Positions 24,570 to 35,711 of a stretch of 40,929 bases of DNA are shown here, piece after piece. The first letter of the stretch is position 1; the number at the start of each line of letters is the position of its first letter. The DNA is from an uncultured Clostridium sp. (GTDB lineage: Bacteria > Bacillota > Clostridia > TANB77 > CAG-508), in the NCBI GenBank assembly GCA_945949485.1, contig CAMFER010000008.1, forward strand, positions 1 through 40,929, written 5' to 3'. The notes below the pieces were generated by a model that was not told where the DNA came from, made no database searches, and saw only the letters and a program-made list of their open reading frames with translations. The position numbers and the translations under genes were made by a program.

Positions 24570-26219
24570 GTGAAAATAACTTTTTTAGGAGCTACAAGAA
24601 CAGTAACTGGTTCAAATTACTTAGTTGAAGCAGCAGGAAAGAAATTTTTAGTTGATTGTGGGATGTGGCAAGGTAAAGAAGAATTAGAAATGCAAAACAT
24701 GGAAAATTTTGAATATAATCCAAGTGATATAGATTTTATGTTATTAACACATGCACATATAGACCACTCAGGAAGGATTCCAAAACTATATAATGAAGGA
24801 TTTAGAAATAAAATATATGCACATAAAGCAACATGTGATTTGTGTACATTAATGCTTCCAGACAGTGGACATATTCAAGAAATGGAAATAGAATGGAAAA
24901 ATAGAAAAAGAAAAAGAAAAGGGGAAAAAGAATTACCTCCTTTATATACAGCTGAAGATGCAGCTAGATGTTTAGAAATATTTGAACCAGTCCAATATGA
25001 TGAAATAATCGAAATAACACCAGATATACATGTCAGATTTAATGATGCTGGACATATGTTAGGGTCTAGTATTATAGAGCTATGGGTAAAAGAAGATGGA
25101 AAAGAAAAGAAAACAGTATTTACAGGTGATTTAGGAAATAATGATATTCCATTACTTAATTCTCCAACAATGATAGAAGATACAGATTATTTAGTTATGG
25201 AATCAACATATGGAAGCAGATTACATTTAAGAAATGATGAAAAAGCATCAATGTTTTTAGATATAGTATCAGAAACATTAGATAATGGTGGAACAGTAGT
25301 TATACCATCATTTGCTGTTGGAAGAACTCAAGAAATACTATATGAAATAAATAAATTAAAAGAAGAACATAAAGAAGATGAAGAATTTCAAAGAAAATAT
25401 AAAAAAATAATGAAAACAAATGTATTTGTTGATAGTCCTCTTGCGATATCTGCTACAGAAGTATTTAGAGAAAATACAAATTTATTTGATGATGAAGTAA
25501 AAGCACAAATTGTAAGAGGAGATAATCCATTGGAATTTCCAGGACTACAATTTACAAGAACAGCAGATGAATCAAAAGCTTTAAATGAAGATAATAGACC
25601 AAGTATAATAATATCAGCAAGTGGAATGTGTGAAGTAGGAAGAATAAAGCATCACTTGAAACATAATCTATGGAATCCAAAATCAACTATTCTTTTTGTG
25701 GGATATCAAGCACCAGGAACTTTAGGATATAACATAGTCAATGGAGCAAAAAAAGTAAAAATATTTGGTGAAGAAATTGCAGTTAATGCAAGAATTGAAT
25801 ATATAGAAGGATATTCAGGACATGCAGACCAAGAAGGGCTTATGAACTTTATATATTCATTCATAAAAAAACCAGACCATATATTCTTAGTTCATGGAGA
25901 GCCAGAAGCACAAGATGTGTTAAGAGAGAAAATTGAAAAAGAAACTAATATAAAAATAGATGCACCAGAATTTGGAGAAACATATGAACTTTCTGAAGAT
26001 AAAGTTATATTAACTAATAAGTTAGAAAGAAAGATAACAAGGACAATAAGAACGGAAATGGAAGAAAGATTAGCTAGAGTAAAACAAGAAATTCAAGATA
26101 TGGAACAATATGTCAGAGAGGATATGGCAAATAAAAATTTGAGAGACGAAGATATATTTAGAATAAATGAAAAGATTAAAGACTTGGAAAAACAAATATT
26201 AAATGTAATAGAAGGGTAG
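24570..26219 (+). CDS. MBL-fold/beta-CASP ribonuclease
   Basis: 549 residues from GTG 24570, with AGGAGG at 24554-24559. The metallo-beta-lactamase core has TRTVTGSNYLVEAAGKKFLVD, HAHIDHSG (HxHxDH zinc motif), NDAGHMLGSS and TGDLGNNDIP. The beta-CASP insertion has ESTYGSRLH, IPSFAVGRTQEILYEI, ISASGMCEVGRIKHHL and GYSGHADQEGL, then VHGEPEAQ. This is the layout of CPSF73-like RNA-processing nucleases, found in bacteria as well as eukaryotes. It adds a C-terminal coiled coil (residues about 490-549). Expected to cut or trim RNA; the target is unknown. Four bases separate it from the GH15 gene. Confidence 0.92.
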   Translation: MKITFLGATRTVTGSNYLVEAAGKKFLVDCGMWQGKEELEMQNMENFEYNPSDIDFMLLTHAHIDHSGRIPKLYNEGFRNKIYAHKATCDLCTLMLPDSGHIQEMEIEWKNRKRKRKGEKELPPLYTAEDAARCLEIFEPVQYDEIIEITPDIHVRFNDAGHMLGSSIIELWVKEDGKEKKTVFTGDLGNNDIPLLNSPTMIEDTDYLVMESTYGSRLHLRNDEKASMFLDIVSETLDNGGTVVIPSFAVGRTQEILYEINKLKEEHKEDEEFQRKYKKIMKTNVFVDSPLAISATEVFRENTNLFDDEVKAQIVRGDNPLEFPGLQFTRTADESKALNEDNRPSIIISASGMCEVGRIKHHLKHNLWNPKSTILFVGYQAPGTLGYNIVNGAKKVKIFGEEIAVNARIEYIEGYSGHADQEGLMNFIYSFIKKPDHIFLVHGEPEAQDVLREKIEKETNIKIDAPEFGETYELSEDKVILTNKLERKITRTIRTEMEERLARVKQEIQDMEQYVREDMANKNLRDEDIFRINEKIKDLEKQILNVIEG

Positions 26220-26223
26220 AAAT

Positions 26224-28201
26224 ATGGAAAATAAATATTTAAATGAAGCAATAATAGGAAATAAAAATATTTTAGCAACTTTCACTGAAAAAGGAGAATT
26301 GCAAAGATTATATTTTCCAAATAAAGATAATAGGCAATATATAAACTTTTATCATACAGGAGTAAAAGTAAATAATTCGGACTTGATTTATTTACATGAT
26401 GATATAAATAATGTATATAGACAATATTATGAACCAGACACTAATATATTAAATACAGAGATAACTAACACATATTTTAATTTAAAAGTATTACAAACAG
26501 ACTTTGTGACAATTAAAGAAGATGTATTAGTAAAAAGATATATTTTTATGAATGATGCAAAAATAGATTTAGATTTAGAATTTTATATGCATTCAGAATT
26601 ATTATCAGATAATAACAATTTTGTTGGTTGCAAAATTATAGATGGCGGAATGCTTCAATATGCACATGATTTCTCTGTTGCAACAGTTGCAAAAGGAGGA
26701 AAAATTAAAAGGCATCAAATAAATGGAAGTAAAGAAACAATTAAAAGAGGCGAAATATATGACAAAGATTATATAGGAATGTCAAATGATTCTAGTGTAA
26801 GCTATAATATTGGAATACTAAAACCAGGTGAAAAGAAAATACTAGAAATATTAGTAAAAATAGATGATAATAGAAATATATCTGAAATGGAAGATGAAAT
26901 AGACAGAATAACAAAAATAGATTATAAAAAAGAATATTCAGATACAAAAACATATTGGAGAAAATATGTAAAAAAACATAATGGATTAAACTTAAAAGAA
27001 CCAGAAAATAGTTATGAAGAGAAAATATTTGAAATATATAGAAGATCAATACTATTATTTCCATTATTAACAAACTTAGAAACAGGTGGAATAATAGCAT
27101 CTCCAGAAGTAGATGAAAATTTTACAAAATGCGGAAGATATGCATACTGTTGGCCAAGGGATGCAGTATTTATAACAAAAGCAATGGATATCTTAAATAT
27201 GGAAAAAGAAACAGAAAAATTCTATAAAGTTTTTTGCAAGAAAACACAAAGTAAAAATGGAATGTGGGAGCAAAGATTTTTTACAGATGGAAAACTAGCA
27301 CCATGTTGGGGATATCAAGTAGATGAAACAGCAAGTGTAGTATATGGAGTATATAACCACTATAAATATACAAAATCAGAAAAATTCTTAAAAGATAATC
27401 TAAAAATGTGTGAAAAAGCAATTGACTTCTTGGAGAAATATGTAAAAGATTGGCTAAACATTGAAGGAATAGATGAAAGAGAAAAAGATGTAGTAAAAGA
27501 AGAAATAGAAGAAGATACACTAAGAAGAACAGGAAGAGAACATAAATATCATGTAAGTTATGACCTATGGGAAATGAATGAAGGAATACACTTATATAGC
27601 TTAGCAAGCATATATTCTGCATTTGAATGCATGTTAAATATATATAGAATATTAGAAAAAAATATATCTGATTTTGAAAATAATAGATTAAAAGAAGAAA
27701 AAGCACATAAAACAGAAAGAAGATTACAAAACTTACAAAGAGAAATAAAAAAATATATAAATGAAAACTTATATGATGAAGAAAAGAAATCATATGTAAG
27801 AAATTTAGAAGACAAAAAAATGGATATAAGCATAATAGGAGCAGTAACACCATTTGAAGTATTAAAACCAAAAGAAAAAAAGGTACTAAATACAATAGAA
27901 AGAATAAACCTATCATTAAGAACATACACAGGAGGATACCAAAGATTTGAGCAAGACCATTATATGAATGGAAACCCATGGCCAATAGCAAACCTATGGA
28001 TGACACTATATTATTTAGAAACAGGAGAAAAGAAAAAAGCAAAAGAAACATTTGACTTTGTAGTAAAAACAGCAGGAAAACACTATTTACTTGGAGAACA
28101 AATAGATAATACCACACTAAAACCAGCATGGGTAGTAGGACTTCGGATGGTCACATGCAATGTTTATAATAGTACTAGAAAAGCTATATAAAAATGGCTA
28201 A
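26224..28201 (+). CDS. GH15 glucoamylase-like enzyme; frame changes +1 at CGG 28144
   Basis: 658 residues with the frame change. ATG 26224 follows AGAAGGGTAGAA. An N-terminal beta-sandwich domain (residues about 1-235) precedes an (alpha/alpha)6 catalytic domain: LETGGIIASPEVDENFTKCG, YCWPRDAVFITKAMDIL and DLWEMNEGIHLYS (probable catalytic Glu). No signal peptide, so it acts in the cytoplasm on glucans or alpha-glucosides such as maltodextrin or trehalose. Without a shift the end reads VVGLRMVTCNVYNSTRKAI. Skipping C 28144 gives GWSHAMFIIVLEKLYKNG and a TAA at 28199-28201, matching the W-S-H-A-x-F helix that closes GH15 barrels. Confidence 0.9.
28144..28146 (+). other. CGG +1 recoding site in the GH15 gene
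   Basis: Context GGA CTT CGG ATG GTC. Dropping C 28144 gives CTT-GGA-TGG-TCA-CAT-GCA (L-G-W-S-H-A). The unshifted protein has an unrelated 16-residue tail. The P-site codon CTT is the same as at 10154. Confidence 0.82.
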
Positions 28202-28246
28202 GTGGGGTCAATTCTACTTTATCCATAAAATATTGAAAAATTTTAT

Positions 28247-28274
28247 AAAGCATGTTAAGATATTAACATGCTTT
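28247..28274 (+). terminator. hairpin after the GH15 gene
   Basis: Perfect 12-bp stem AAAGCATGTTAA/TTAACATGCTTT with a 4-base loop. The T run behind it is weak, so termination may be partial. Confidence 0.6.
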
Positions 28275-28312
28275 TAGTTATTCTTTAAATAAAACAAAAG
28301 GAGAGTGATAAA

Positions 28313-29104
28313 TTGTCACGAAAAATCAGAATGAAAAGTGGCACTGGGGTTTATCATTGCATTATAAGGGGAAATAACAAGCAAGACATATTTTACGATA
28401 AAGAGGATTATTGGAAATTAAAGAAAGAGTTGATAAAAACAAAGGAAAAATATAATTATGAAATATATTCTTATGCGTTTATGCCAAATCATATACATTT
28501 GCAAATAAAAACAAATGAAGATAATTTGTCAAAAATAATGCAAAGTTTACAAATAAGATATAACAGGTATTTTATCAAAAAGTACGATTATACTGGACAT
28601 TTATCTCAAGGAAGATTTTATAGTAAATGTGTAGAAAATGACCAATATATACTAGATTTGCAAAGATATATACATCAAAATCCAATGAAAGCAAAAATAT
28701 CTACAATTGAAGATTATGAATGGAGTAGCTATAGTTCATATATAAAGAATTCTAAATATGAAAATATAGTCAATAGTGAATATGTTTTAAAGCTTTTTGA
28801 TGAAAATGAAAAAATAGCTATCAGTAAGTTTATAGAATTTAATAAAGAAATAGTAAAAATAAAAGATAGTGAAAAGTATTTGGAATATGAGATAAGAAAA
28901 AGTCTTAAAGATGAAGAAGCAGTATATTTCATAAATAAACAATTGAAAATAAAAAATATATCTAATATAAAGAACTATGAAAAGAAAATAAGAAACTTAT
29001 TAGTAAAAGAAATAACAAAAATAAAAGGAATAAATACAAAGCAAATTTCTAGAATATTAGGGATAAGTAGTAGAATAATTGAAAGAATAAAAATGGATAA
29101 GTAA
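28313..29104 (+). CDS. second RAYT-type transposase (Y1_Tnp)
   Basis: 263 residues from TTG 28313, with AAAGGAGAG at 28297-28305. HUH motif PNHIHLQI, catalytic-tyrosine block YIHQNPMKAKIST and C-terminal IKGINTKQISRILGISSRIIERI (HTH-like). It shares the layout of the copy at 798 (IILRGNDKQDIFFD against CIIRGNNKQDIFYD) but is clearly divergent. It lacks the GGGACAGGTCC ends, and I found no convincing REP pair around it, so it may be a domesticated or older copy. It lies alone between the GH15 gene and gap. Confidence 0.88.
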   Translation: MSRKIRMKSGTGVYHCIIRGNNKQDIFYDKEDYWKLKKELIKTKEKYNYEIYSYAFMPNHIHLQIKTNEDNLSKIMQSLQIRYNRYFIKKYDYTGHLSQGRFYSKCVENDQYILDLQRYIHQNPMKAKISTIEDYEWSSYSSYIKNSKYENIVNSEYVLKLFDENEKIAISKFIEFNKEIVKIKDSEKYLEYEIRKSLKDEEAVYFINKQLKIKNISNIKNYEKKIRNLLVKEITKIKGINTKQISRILGISSRIIERIKMDK

Positions 29105-29131
29105 GAAACGATATGGTTTATCCAAAAAAAC

Positions 29132-29161
29132 AAAAAAAGGACTTGCAATGTCCTTTTTTTT
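29132..29161 (+). terminator. intrinsic terminator after second RAYT
   Basis: A tract, GGAC/GTCC stem with loop TTGCAAT, then a long T tract (29154-29161). Symmetrical A and T runs extend the stem. Confidence 0.8.
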
Positions 29162-29197
29162 GTTATACAATAATACTGCCTAATAAAGGGCAAATAA

Positions 29198-30223
<1,026 letters not shown>

Positions 30224-30249
30224 TAAAAAACAAATAATATAAAATAGAG

Positions 30250-30276
30250 AAGAACACTTGAAAAGTGTTCTTTTTT
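30250..30276 (+). terminator. intrinsic terminator after gap (copy 1)
   Basis: Stem AAGAACACTT/AAGTGTTCTT with loop GAA and a T tract. The same sequence recurs after the pilin-like gene at 31432-31458. Confidence 0.85.
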
Positions 30277-30330
30277 AATATAAAATATATATGTATTTAA
30301 AAAGAGAAAATAAATGCAAGGAGGAAACAA

Positions 30331-31403
30331 ATGAAAAAGAATGAAGGTATAACATTAATTGCACTAGTTATAACAATTGTTGTATTACTTATTTTAGCTG
30401 GAATAAGCATAAAAGCATTGACAGGAGAAAAAGAACTTATAAAAGAAACATATAATACAACAGATCAAGCACAAAGAGAAAGTATTATTCAAAAAATAGA
30501 AGCAGATTTATATCAAGAAAAAACGATATCTGGGGAAATACCTGATAAGGCAAAATTAAAAGAAATTATACAAAGTAAAGGTTATAACAAGGGAGAACTT
30601 GGAGAAGAGAGTTTTATATCAAAAGATGGAGAATACACAATAAGCTATGAAGAAATTCTAGGTTGGGAAGATAAAATAGTTTCTACAGAAAAAACTGTCA
30701 AGGATTTAAAAGTAGGAGAAAAAGTTAAATACGATACTGGAAAAAGTAATATATGTGATAATGGAATAATTAAATGCACTGTACTATATGATTCAGAATA
30801 CAATGAAACTAATCATAAAGAATATGGAACACAAATAATAGCTGATAATGTTGTTGAGCAAGTTACATTAGGAAGTCTAATAGGTTTAGAAGAAGCAAAA
30901 AAATCATATAATGAAGCGATAGTTACTTTAAATGAAGCAAGAAGTATTTAAATACTATATATGCAAGTGATCCAAGATGCGTAGGAAGTGTACCAGATAA
31001 TAAAAATTCAGAAGCTAAAGAGTATTATAATAGTGCTAGAGAATTTATGACTTCATATAATGGTATTTTTAAAAATAGTGATAGAAATTATTTGACAGAT
31101 TATACGCAAATGGGAAAAGAAATACTAAATATAAGTGCGATAAATGAAGATTATTGGATGCCTTCTAGATATTGTGGTGAGAATGAAGAATTAGCAGCAT
31201 TTGGTATGTATTGGATAGGAATTACAGGGGTATTACAAGATGATGATTATGGAGATCTAATAAGAATATTTAGGAATGAAAATATAGGAGAGGAAAAAAA
31301 TTATACTAAAACGCATGGATTACGACCAGTACTTACTTTGAAATCTGATATAAGGATAATAGGAGGAAATGGAATTGAAAATCCTTATGAATTAGGAATA
31401 TAA
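30331..31403 (+). pseudogene. pilin-like gene broken by a -1 frameshift
   Basis: ATG 30331, with AAGGAGGA upstream. The first part has a type IV prepilin-style N-terminus (KKNEG then ITLIALVITIVVLLILAGISI), cleavage expected after Gly. Residues about 30-205 are soluble. The frame ends at TAA 30949-30951. Reading one base back (TTA 30948-30950) continues as LNTIYASDPRCVGSVPDN through to 31403, where YWMPSRYCGENEELAA and GLRPVLTLKSD are typical of the C-terminal domain of such clostridial proteins. The whole would be about 357 residues. Loss of one T from a short T run explains it; there is no CGG here. It is flanked by identical terminators, suggesting a cassette inserted between gap and pgk. 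Confidence 0.8.
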
Positions 31404-31431
31404 AAAGTGTATATTCATTAAAAAACTATTA

Positions 31432-31458
31432 AAGAACACTTGAAAAGTGTTCTTTTTT
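31432..31458 (+). terminator. intrinsic terminator (copy 2) before pgk
   Basis: Identical in stem, loop and T tract to 30250-30276. The similarity continues downstream as TATAAAATA. Confidence 0.85.
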
Positions 31459-31475
31459 GGTATAAAATAGGTATG

Positions 31476-31512
31476 GTCTTATAAAAGAGGCAAATTTTGC
31501 TTATAATAAGAC
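31476..31512 (+). promoter_or_regulatory. imperfect palindrome upstream of pgk
   Basis: GTCTTAT (31476-31482) is mirrored by ATAAGAC (31506-31512) around a GGCAAATTTTGC core. It lies 34 bases before the pgk start, just after the terminator; it may be an operator or part of a leader. Confidence 0.45.
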
Positions 31513-31546
31513 TGAGGAAAATTGTTTTTTAGGGAGGAAATCAAAA

Positions 31547-32731
31547 ATGAATAAGAAAACAGTAAAAGACATTGAGTTAAAAGGAAAAAAAGTACTAGTA
31601 AGATGTGACTTTAATGTACCAATGGATGAAGAAAAAAATATAACAGACAATACAAGAATAGTAGCAGCATTGCCAACAATTAAATATTTATTAGAAAATA
31701 ACTGTGCAATAATTTTATGCTCACATTTAGGAAGACCAAAAGGAGAATTTAAACCAGAATTTTCACTACAACCAGTAGCAAAAGAGTTATCAAAATTATT
31801 AGATAAAGAAGTAATTATGGCAAAAGATGTTGTTGGAGAAGATGCAACTACAAAAGCTGCAAATTTAAAACAAGGAGAAATCTTACTTTTAGAAAATGTA
31901 AGATTTCATAAAGAAGAAACAGATAATGACCCAGAATTTGCTAAGAAATTAGCTGATATGGCAGAAATATATGTAAATGATGCTTTTGGCGCAGCACATA
32001 GAGCACATGCTTCAACAGCAGGAGTAGCTGCATATTTACCAGCAGTATCAGGATTTTTAATTGAAAAAGAATTAAAATTCTTAGGAAATGCAATTGCAAA
32101 TCCAGAAAGACCATTTGTTGCTATTTTAGGAGGAGCTAAAGTTTCTGATAAAATAGGAGTAATTGATAGTTTATTAGAGAAAGTGGATACATTAATGATA
32201 GGTGGAGGAATGGCATATACATTCTTTAAAGCACAAGGATATGGCGTAGGAAACTCACTTTGTGAATTAGACAAATTAGATTTAGCAAAAAGTTTAATGG
32301 AAAAAGCAAAAAATAAAGGTGTAAAATTATTATTACCAGTAGATACTAAAATAGGTAAAGAATTTAAACCAGATACAGAAAGCAAAACAGTAGCATGGAC
32401 AGATATTCCAGATGAATGGGAAGGATTTGACATTGGAGAAAAAACAATAGAAATGTTCTCAAATGAATTAAAAACAGCAAAAACTGTTATATGGAATGGA
32501 CCTGTAGGATTATTTGAATTTGATCAATTTGCTATTGGAACAAATTCAATTGCAAAAGTATTATCAGAAATTGATGCTACAACAATTATAGGTGGTGGAG
32601 ATTCAGCTGCAGCAGTAAAAAAAGCAGGATTACAAGATAAAATGACACATATATCTACAGGTGGAGGAGCATCATTAGAATTTCTAGAAGGTAAAAAATT
32701 ACCAGGAATTGAATGTCTAATGGGTAAATAG
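31547..32731 (+). CDS. pgk: phosphoglycerate kinase
   Basis: 394 residues from ATG 31547, with AGGGAGGAA upstream. Substrate-binding [34 protein letters not shown], nucleotide-binding [17 protein letters not shown] and [15 protein letters not shown] then [13 protein letters not shown] are all present. It makes ATP and 3-phosphoglycerate from 1,3-bisphosphoglycerate. Normal length. Head of the pgk-nudix-tpiA-gpmI run. Confidence 0.98.
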   Translation: MNKKTVKDIELKGKKVLVRCDFNVPMDEEKNITDNTRIVAALPTIKYLLENNCAIILCSHLGRPKGEFKPEFSLQPVAKELSKLLDKEVIMAKDVVGEDATTKAANLKQGEILLLENVRFHKEETDNDPEFAKKLADMAEIYVNDAFGAAHRAHASTAGVAAYLPAVSGFLIEKELKFLGNAIANPERPFVAILGGAKVSDKIGVIDSLLEKVDTLMIGGGMAYTFFKAQGYGVGNSLCELDKLDLAKSLMEKAKNKGVKLLLPVDTKIGKEFKPDTESKTVAWTDIPDEWEGFDIGEKTIEMFSNELKTAKTVIWNGPVGLFEFDQFAIGTNSIAKVLSEIDATTIIGGGDSAAAVKKAGLQDKMTHISTGGGASLEFLEGKKLPGIECLMGK

Positions 32732-32738
32732 AATATAT

Positions 32739-32770
32739 TTTAAGGGACCTATAAAAATAAGTCCCTTAAA
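32739..32770 (+). terminator. hairpin after pgk
   Basis: Stem TTTAAGGGAC/GTCCCTTAAA (32739-32748 and 32761-32770) with a 12-base loop. No T run follows, so it is more likely a processing or partial-termination hairpin than a strong stop. Confidence 0.5.
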
Positions 32771-32803
32771 TCCTGAATAAAAGAATTGAGGTTGAATGCA
32801 AAA

Positions 32804-33361
32804 TTGGAATTACTAGATGTAGTAGATGAAAAAGATAGAATAACGGGAAAAATATTAGATAGAGAAACTATTCATGAAAATGGTTTATGGCATAGGCAAG
32901 CCACATGTTGGATAATGAATAAAGAAGGAAAACTATTATTTCAGAAAAGATCTAAACTAAAATCACATAATCCTTCAAAATGGTCTAGAACAGGTGGACA
33001 TATAGATGCAGGAGAAGAAGTGCTAGATGGAATAATAAGAGAAATAAAAGAGGAAATAGGTGTAAATATTCCGAAAGAAAAATTGAAATTAATCCAAAAA
33101 GAACCATTTGAAAAAGAATACATAAATAAAAAAACAAAACACAGATATTGGGCATATGATTATTTTACAATAGTGGATTACAAATTAAGTGATTATACAA
33201 TGCAAAAAGAAGAAGTTGACGATTTAAAATATATTTCAATAGAAGAAATGGAAGAATTAAAAAAGAAAAATAATAGTGAATATACTTTTGTAAAATGGGA
33301 AAATGTTGAAGAAATAATAGAAATGCTAAAAAAAATAAGAAAAGAAAAATTAGGATTTTAG
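32804..33361 (+). CDS. Nudix hydrolase
   Basis: 185 residues from TTG 32804 (MELLDVVDEKDRITGK), which matches the usual N-terminus of this subfamily; TTG 32786 is possible but has no binding site and GAGGT at 32788-32792 would serve the later start. The Nudix box reads GHIDAGEEVLDGIIREIKEEIG, with all key Gly and Glu residues, after TCWIMNKEGKLLFQKRS. The layout resembles the isopentenyl-diphosphate isomerase-like Nudix group. The substrate cannot be read from sequence; it hydrolyses a nucleoside diphosphate derivative. It sits inside the glycolytic run, 31 bases before tpiA. Confidence 0.9.
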   Translation: MELLDVVDEKDRITGKILDRETIHENGLWHRQATCWIMNKEGKLLFQKRSKLKSHNPSKWSRTGGHIDAGEEVLDGIIREIKEEIGVNIPKEKLKLIQKEPFEKEYINKKTKHRYWAYDYFTIVDYKLSDYTMQKEEVDDLKYISIEEMEELKKKNNSEYTFVKWENVEEIIEMLKKIRKEKLGF

Positions 33362-33392
33362 AATATAAAAGATATAAGAAAGGAAGATTTTT

Positions 33393-34145
33393 ATGAGAAA
33401 AAAAGTAATAGCAGGAAACTGGAAAATGAATATGCTTCCAGATGAAACAATCAAGTTTATAGAGGAACTTACACCATTAGTAAAAGATACAAATAATGAA
33501 GTTATATTATGTGTTCCATATACAGATTTATTTTATGCTTTATTAACAGCACAAAATACAAATATAAAAATAGGAGCACAAAACATGCATTTTGAAGAAA
33601 AAGGTGCATATACAGGTGAAGTTTCAGGAAAAATGTTAAAAGCAATAAATGTAGAATATATAATTATTGGTCATTCAGAAAGAAGACAATATTTCAATGA
33701 GACAGATGAAACTGTTAACAAAAAAATAAAAGCAGCATTTAATTATGGATTAAAACCAATAGTTTGTGTTGGAGAAACATTAGAAGAAAGAGAAAGTGGT
33801 AAAACAACAGATATAATAACAAAACAAACAGAATTAGCATTAGAAGGACTAACAGAAGAACAAGTAGAAAATACAATAATAGCATATGAGCCAATATGGG
33901 CAATTGGAACAGGAAAAACAGCAACAAGTGAAGATGCAAATAATAGTGTTAAAGAAATTAGAAATAAAATTGCTAAAATATATGGACAAAATGTTGCAGA
34001 TAGGGTTATAATACAATACGGCGGAAGTGTAAAATCAAGTAACGCAAAGGAACTATTTGAGATGTCAGATATAGACGGAGGATTAGTAGGAGGAGCAAGC
34101 TTGAAAGCTGACGAATTCAGTAAAATAGTAAATTACGACAAATAG
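33393..34145 (+). CDS. tpiA: triosephosphate isomerase
   Basis: 250 residues from ATG 33393, with GAAAGGAAG upstream. [20 protein letters not shown] (catalytic His), [11 protein letters not shown] (catalytic Glu) and [11 protein letters not shown] are intact. It interconverts dihydroxyacetone phosphate and glyceraldehyde-3-phosphate. gpmI follows after 16 bases. Confidence 0.98.
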   Translation: MRKKVIAGNWKMNMLPDETIKFIEELTPLVKDTNNEVILCVPYTDLFYALLTAQNTNIKIGAQNMHFEEKGAYTGEVSGKMLKAINVEYIIIGHSERRQYFNETDETVNKKIKAAFNYGLKPIVCVGETLEERESGKTTDIITKQTELALEGLTEEQVENTIIAYEPIWAIGTGKTATSEDANNSVKEIRNKIAKIYGQNVADRVIIQYGGSVKSSNAKELFEMSDIDGGLVGGASLKADEFSKIVNYDK

Positions 34146-34161
34146 AGAAGAGGATGGTAAA

Positions 34162-35703
34162 ATGAAAGATAAGTTAACAATGCTAATGATATTAGATGGC
34201 TTTGGAGACAATCAAAACAAAGATGGAAATGCAATAAAGCTAGCTAAGACACCTAATATTGACAAACTAATGAAAAAATATCCAAATACAGATATATATA
34301 CAAGTGGTTTAGCAGTAGGGTTACCAGAAGGACAAATGGGAAATTCAGAAGTTGGACATACAAATATAGGAGCTGGAAGAATTGTATATCAAGAACTAAC
34401 TAGAATAACAAAATCAATAGAAGATGGAGATTTCTTTTCAAATCCAGAATTTATTGCTGCTATTGAAAATTGTAAGAAAAATAATTCTAAATTGCATATT
34501 TTAGGATTAGTATCTGATGGAGGAGTTCATAGCCATATACGTCATTTGTATGGATTACTAGAAATGGCAAAAAGAAGAGATTTTGAAAATGTATATGTAC
34601 ATTGTTTCTTAGATGGAAGAGATACACCACCTGCATCAGCAGAAAGTTATATCTTAAAATTACAAGAAAAAATGTCAGAAAAAAAAGTTGGAAAAATAGC
34701 AAGCCTATCAGGAAGATTCTATAGCATGGATAGAGATAAAAGATGGGAAAGAGTTAAAAAATGCTACGATGCATTAGTACTTGGAAAAGGAAATACAGCT
34801 GGAAATCCAGTAAAAGCGATTGAGGATTCTTATCAAAAAGAAGTATTTGATGAATTCGTTGAACCAACAGTAATTTGCAATGGAAAAGAACCAGTAGCAA
34901 AAATAGAAAAAAATGATTCAGTAATATTCTTTAATTTCAGACCAGATAGAGCAAGAGAAATAACTAGAGCACTAGTTGACGATAAATTTGATGGATTTGA
35001 AACAAAGAAAGACTTGAATTTATATTATGTATGTTTCACAAATTATGATGAAACAATGCCAAATGTTCATATTGCATTTAAAAAAGAAGCATTACACAAT
35101 ACATTTGGAGAATATATAAGCAAAAAAGGATATACACAACTAAGAATTGCTGAAACTGAAAAATATGCACATGTAACATTCTTCTTTAATGGAGGAGAAG
35201 AAAAATTATTTGAAGGAGAAGATAGAATATTAGTTCCTTCTCCAAAAGTAGAAACATATGACATGAAGCCTGAAATGAGTGCATATGAGGTAACTGATAA
35301 AGTATTAGAAGCAATAAAACAAGACAAATATGATTCTATTATATTAAACTATGCTAATACAGATATGGTTGGTCATACAGGAAGTTTACAAGCTGCTATA
35401 AAAGCAGTTGAAACAGTAGATGAATGTGTTGGAAAAGTTGTAAGTTTAGTTGAAGAAAAGCAAGGTAACTTAATAATAACAGCAGACCATGGGAATGCAG
35501 AACAAATGATAGACTATAAAACAGGAGAACCACATACAGCACATACAACAAATCCAGTGCCAATAATATTAGTAACTCCTAATAAAGATTTAAAATTAAA
35601 ATCAGGAGGAAAATTAGCAGATTTAGCACCAACAATGCTTGATTTAATGAATTTAGAAAAACCAGAAGAAATGACAGGTGAAAGTTTATTAGATAAGGAA
35701 TAA
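34162..35703 (+). CDS. gpmI: 2,3-bisphosphoglycerate-independent phosphoglycerate mutase
   Basis: 513 residues from ATG 34162, with AGAGGATGG upstream. [26 protein letters not shown] (phosphorylated Ser), [30 protein letters not shown] and ADHGNAEQM metal-binding motifs are intact. A manganese enzyme that converts 3- to 2-phosphoglycerate. Eno is not in the window; instead a YezG-like gene starts nine bases after its stop. Confidence 0.98.
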   Translation: MKDKLTMLMILDGFGDNQNKDGNAIKLAKTPNIDKLMKKYPNTDIYTSGLAVGLPEGQMGNSEVGHTNIGAGRIVYQELTRITKSIEDGDFFSNPEFIAAIENCKKNNSKLHILGLVSDGGVHSHIRHLYGLLEMAKRRDFENVYVHCFLDGRDTPPASAESYILKLQEKMSEKKVGKIASLSGRFYSMDRDKRWERVKKCYDALVLGKGNTAGNPVKAIEDSYQKEVFDEFVEPTVICNGKEPVAKIEKNDSVIFFNFRPDRAREITRALVDDKFDGFETKKDLNLYYVCFTNYDETMPNVHIAFKKEALHNTFGEYISKKGYTQLRIAETEKYAHVTFFFNGGEEKLFEGEDRILVPSPKVETYDMKPEMSAYEVTDKVLEAIKQDKYDSIILNYANTDMVGHTGSLQAAIKAVETVDECVGKVVSLVEEKQGNLIITADHGNAEQMIDYKTGEPHTAHTTNPVPIILVTPNKDLKLKSGGKLADLAPTMLDLMNLEKPEEMTGESLLDKE

Positions 35704-35711
35704 GAGGGGAT

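Noticed and set aside
27281..28129. Long open frame on the - strand inside the GH15 gene
   Set aside because: It is Leu/Phe-rich with no binding site or motif and lies opposite a conserved enzyme; it is a shadow of A-rich coding sequence.
28200..29161. REP ends around the second RAYT
   Set aside because: TTTATCC occurs on both sides, but no inverted repeat or GGGACAGGTCC-like ends could be aligned.
30946..30954. Programmed -1 slippage in the pilin-like gene
   Set aside because: The codons ATT TAA do not fit a X-XXY-YYZ slippery heptamer and no structure follows closely. A lost T is simpler.
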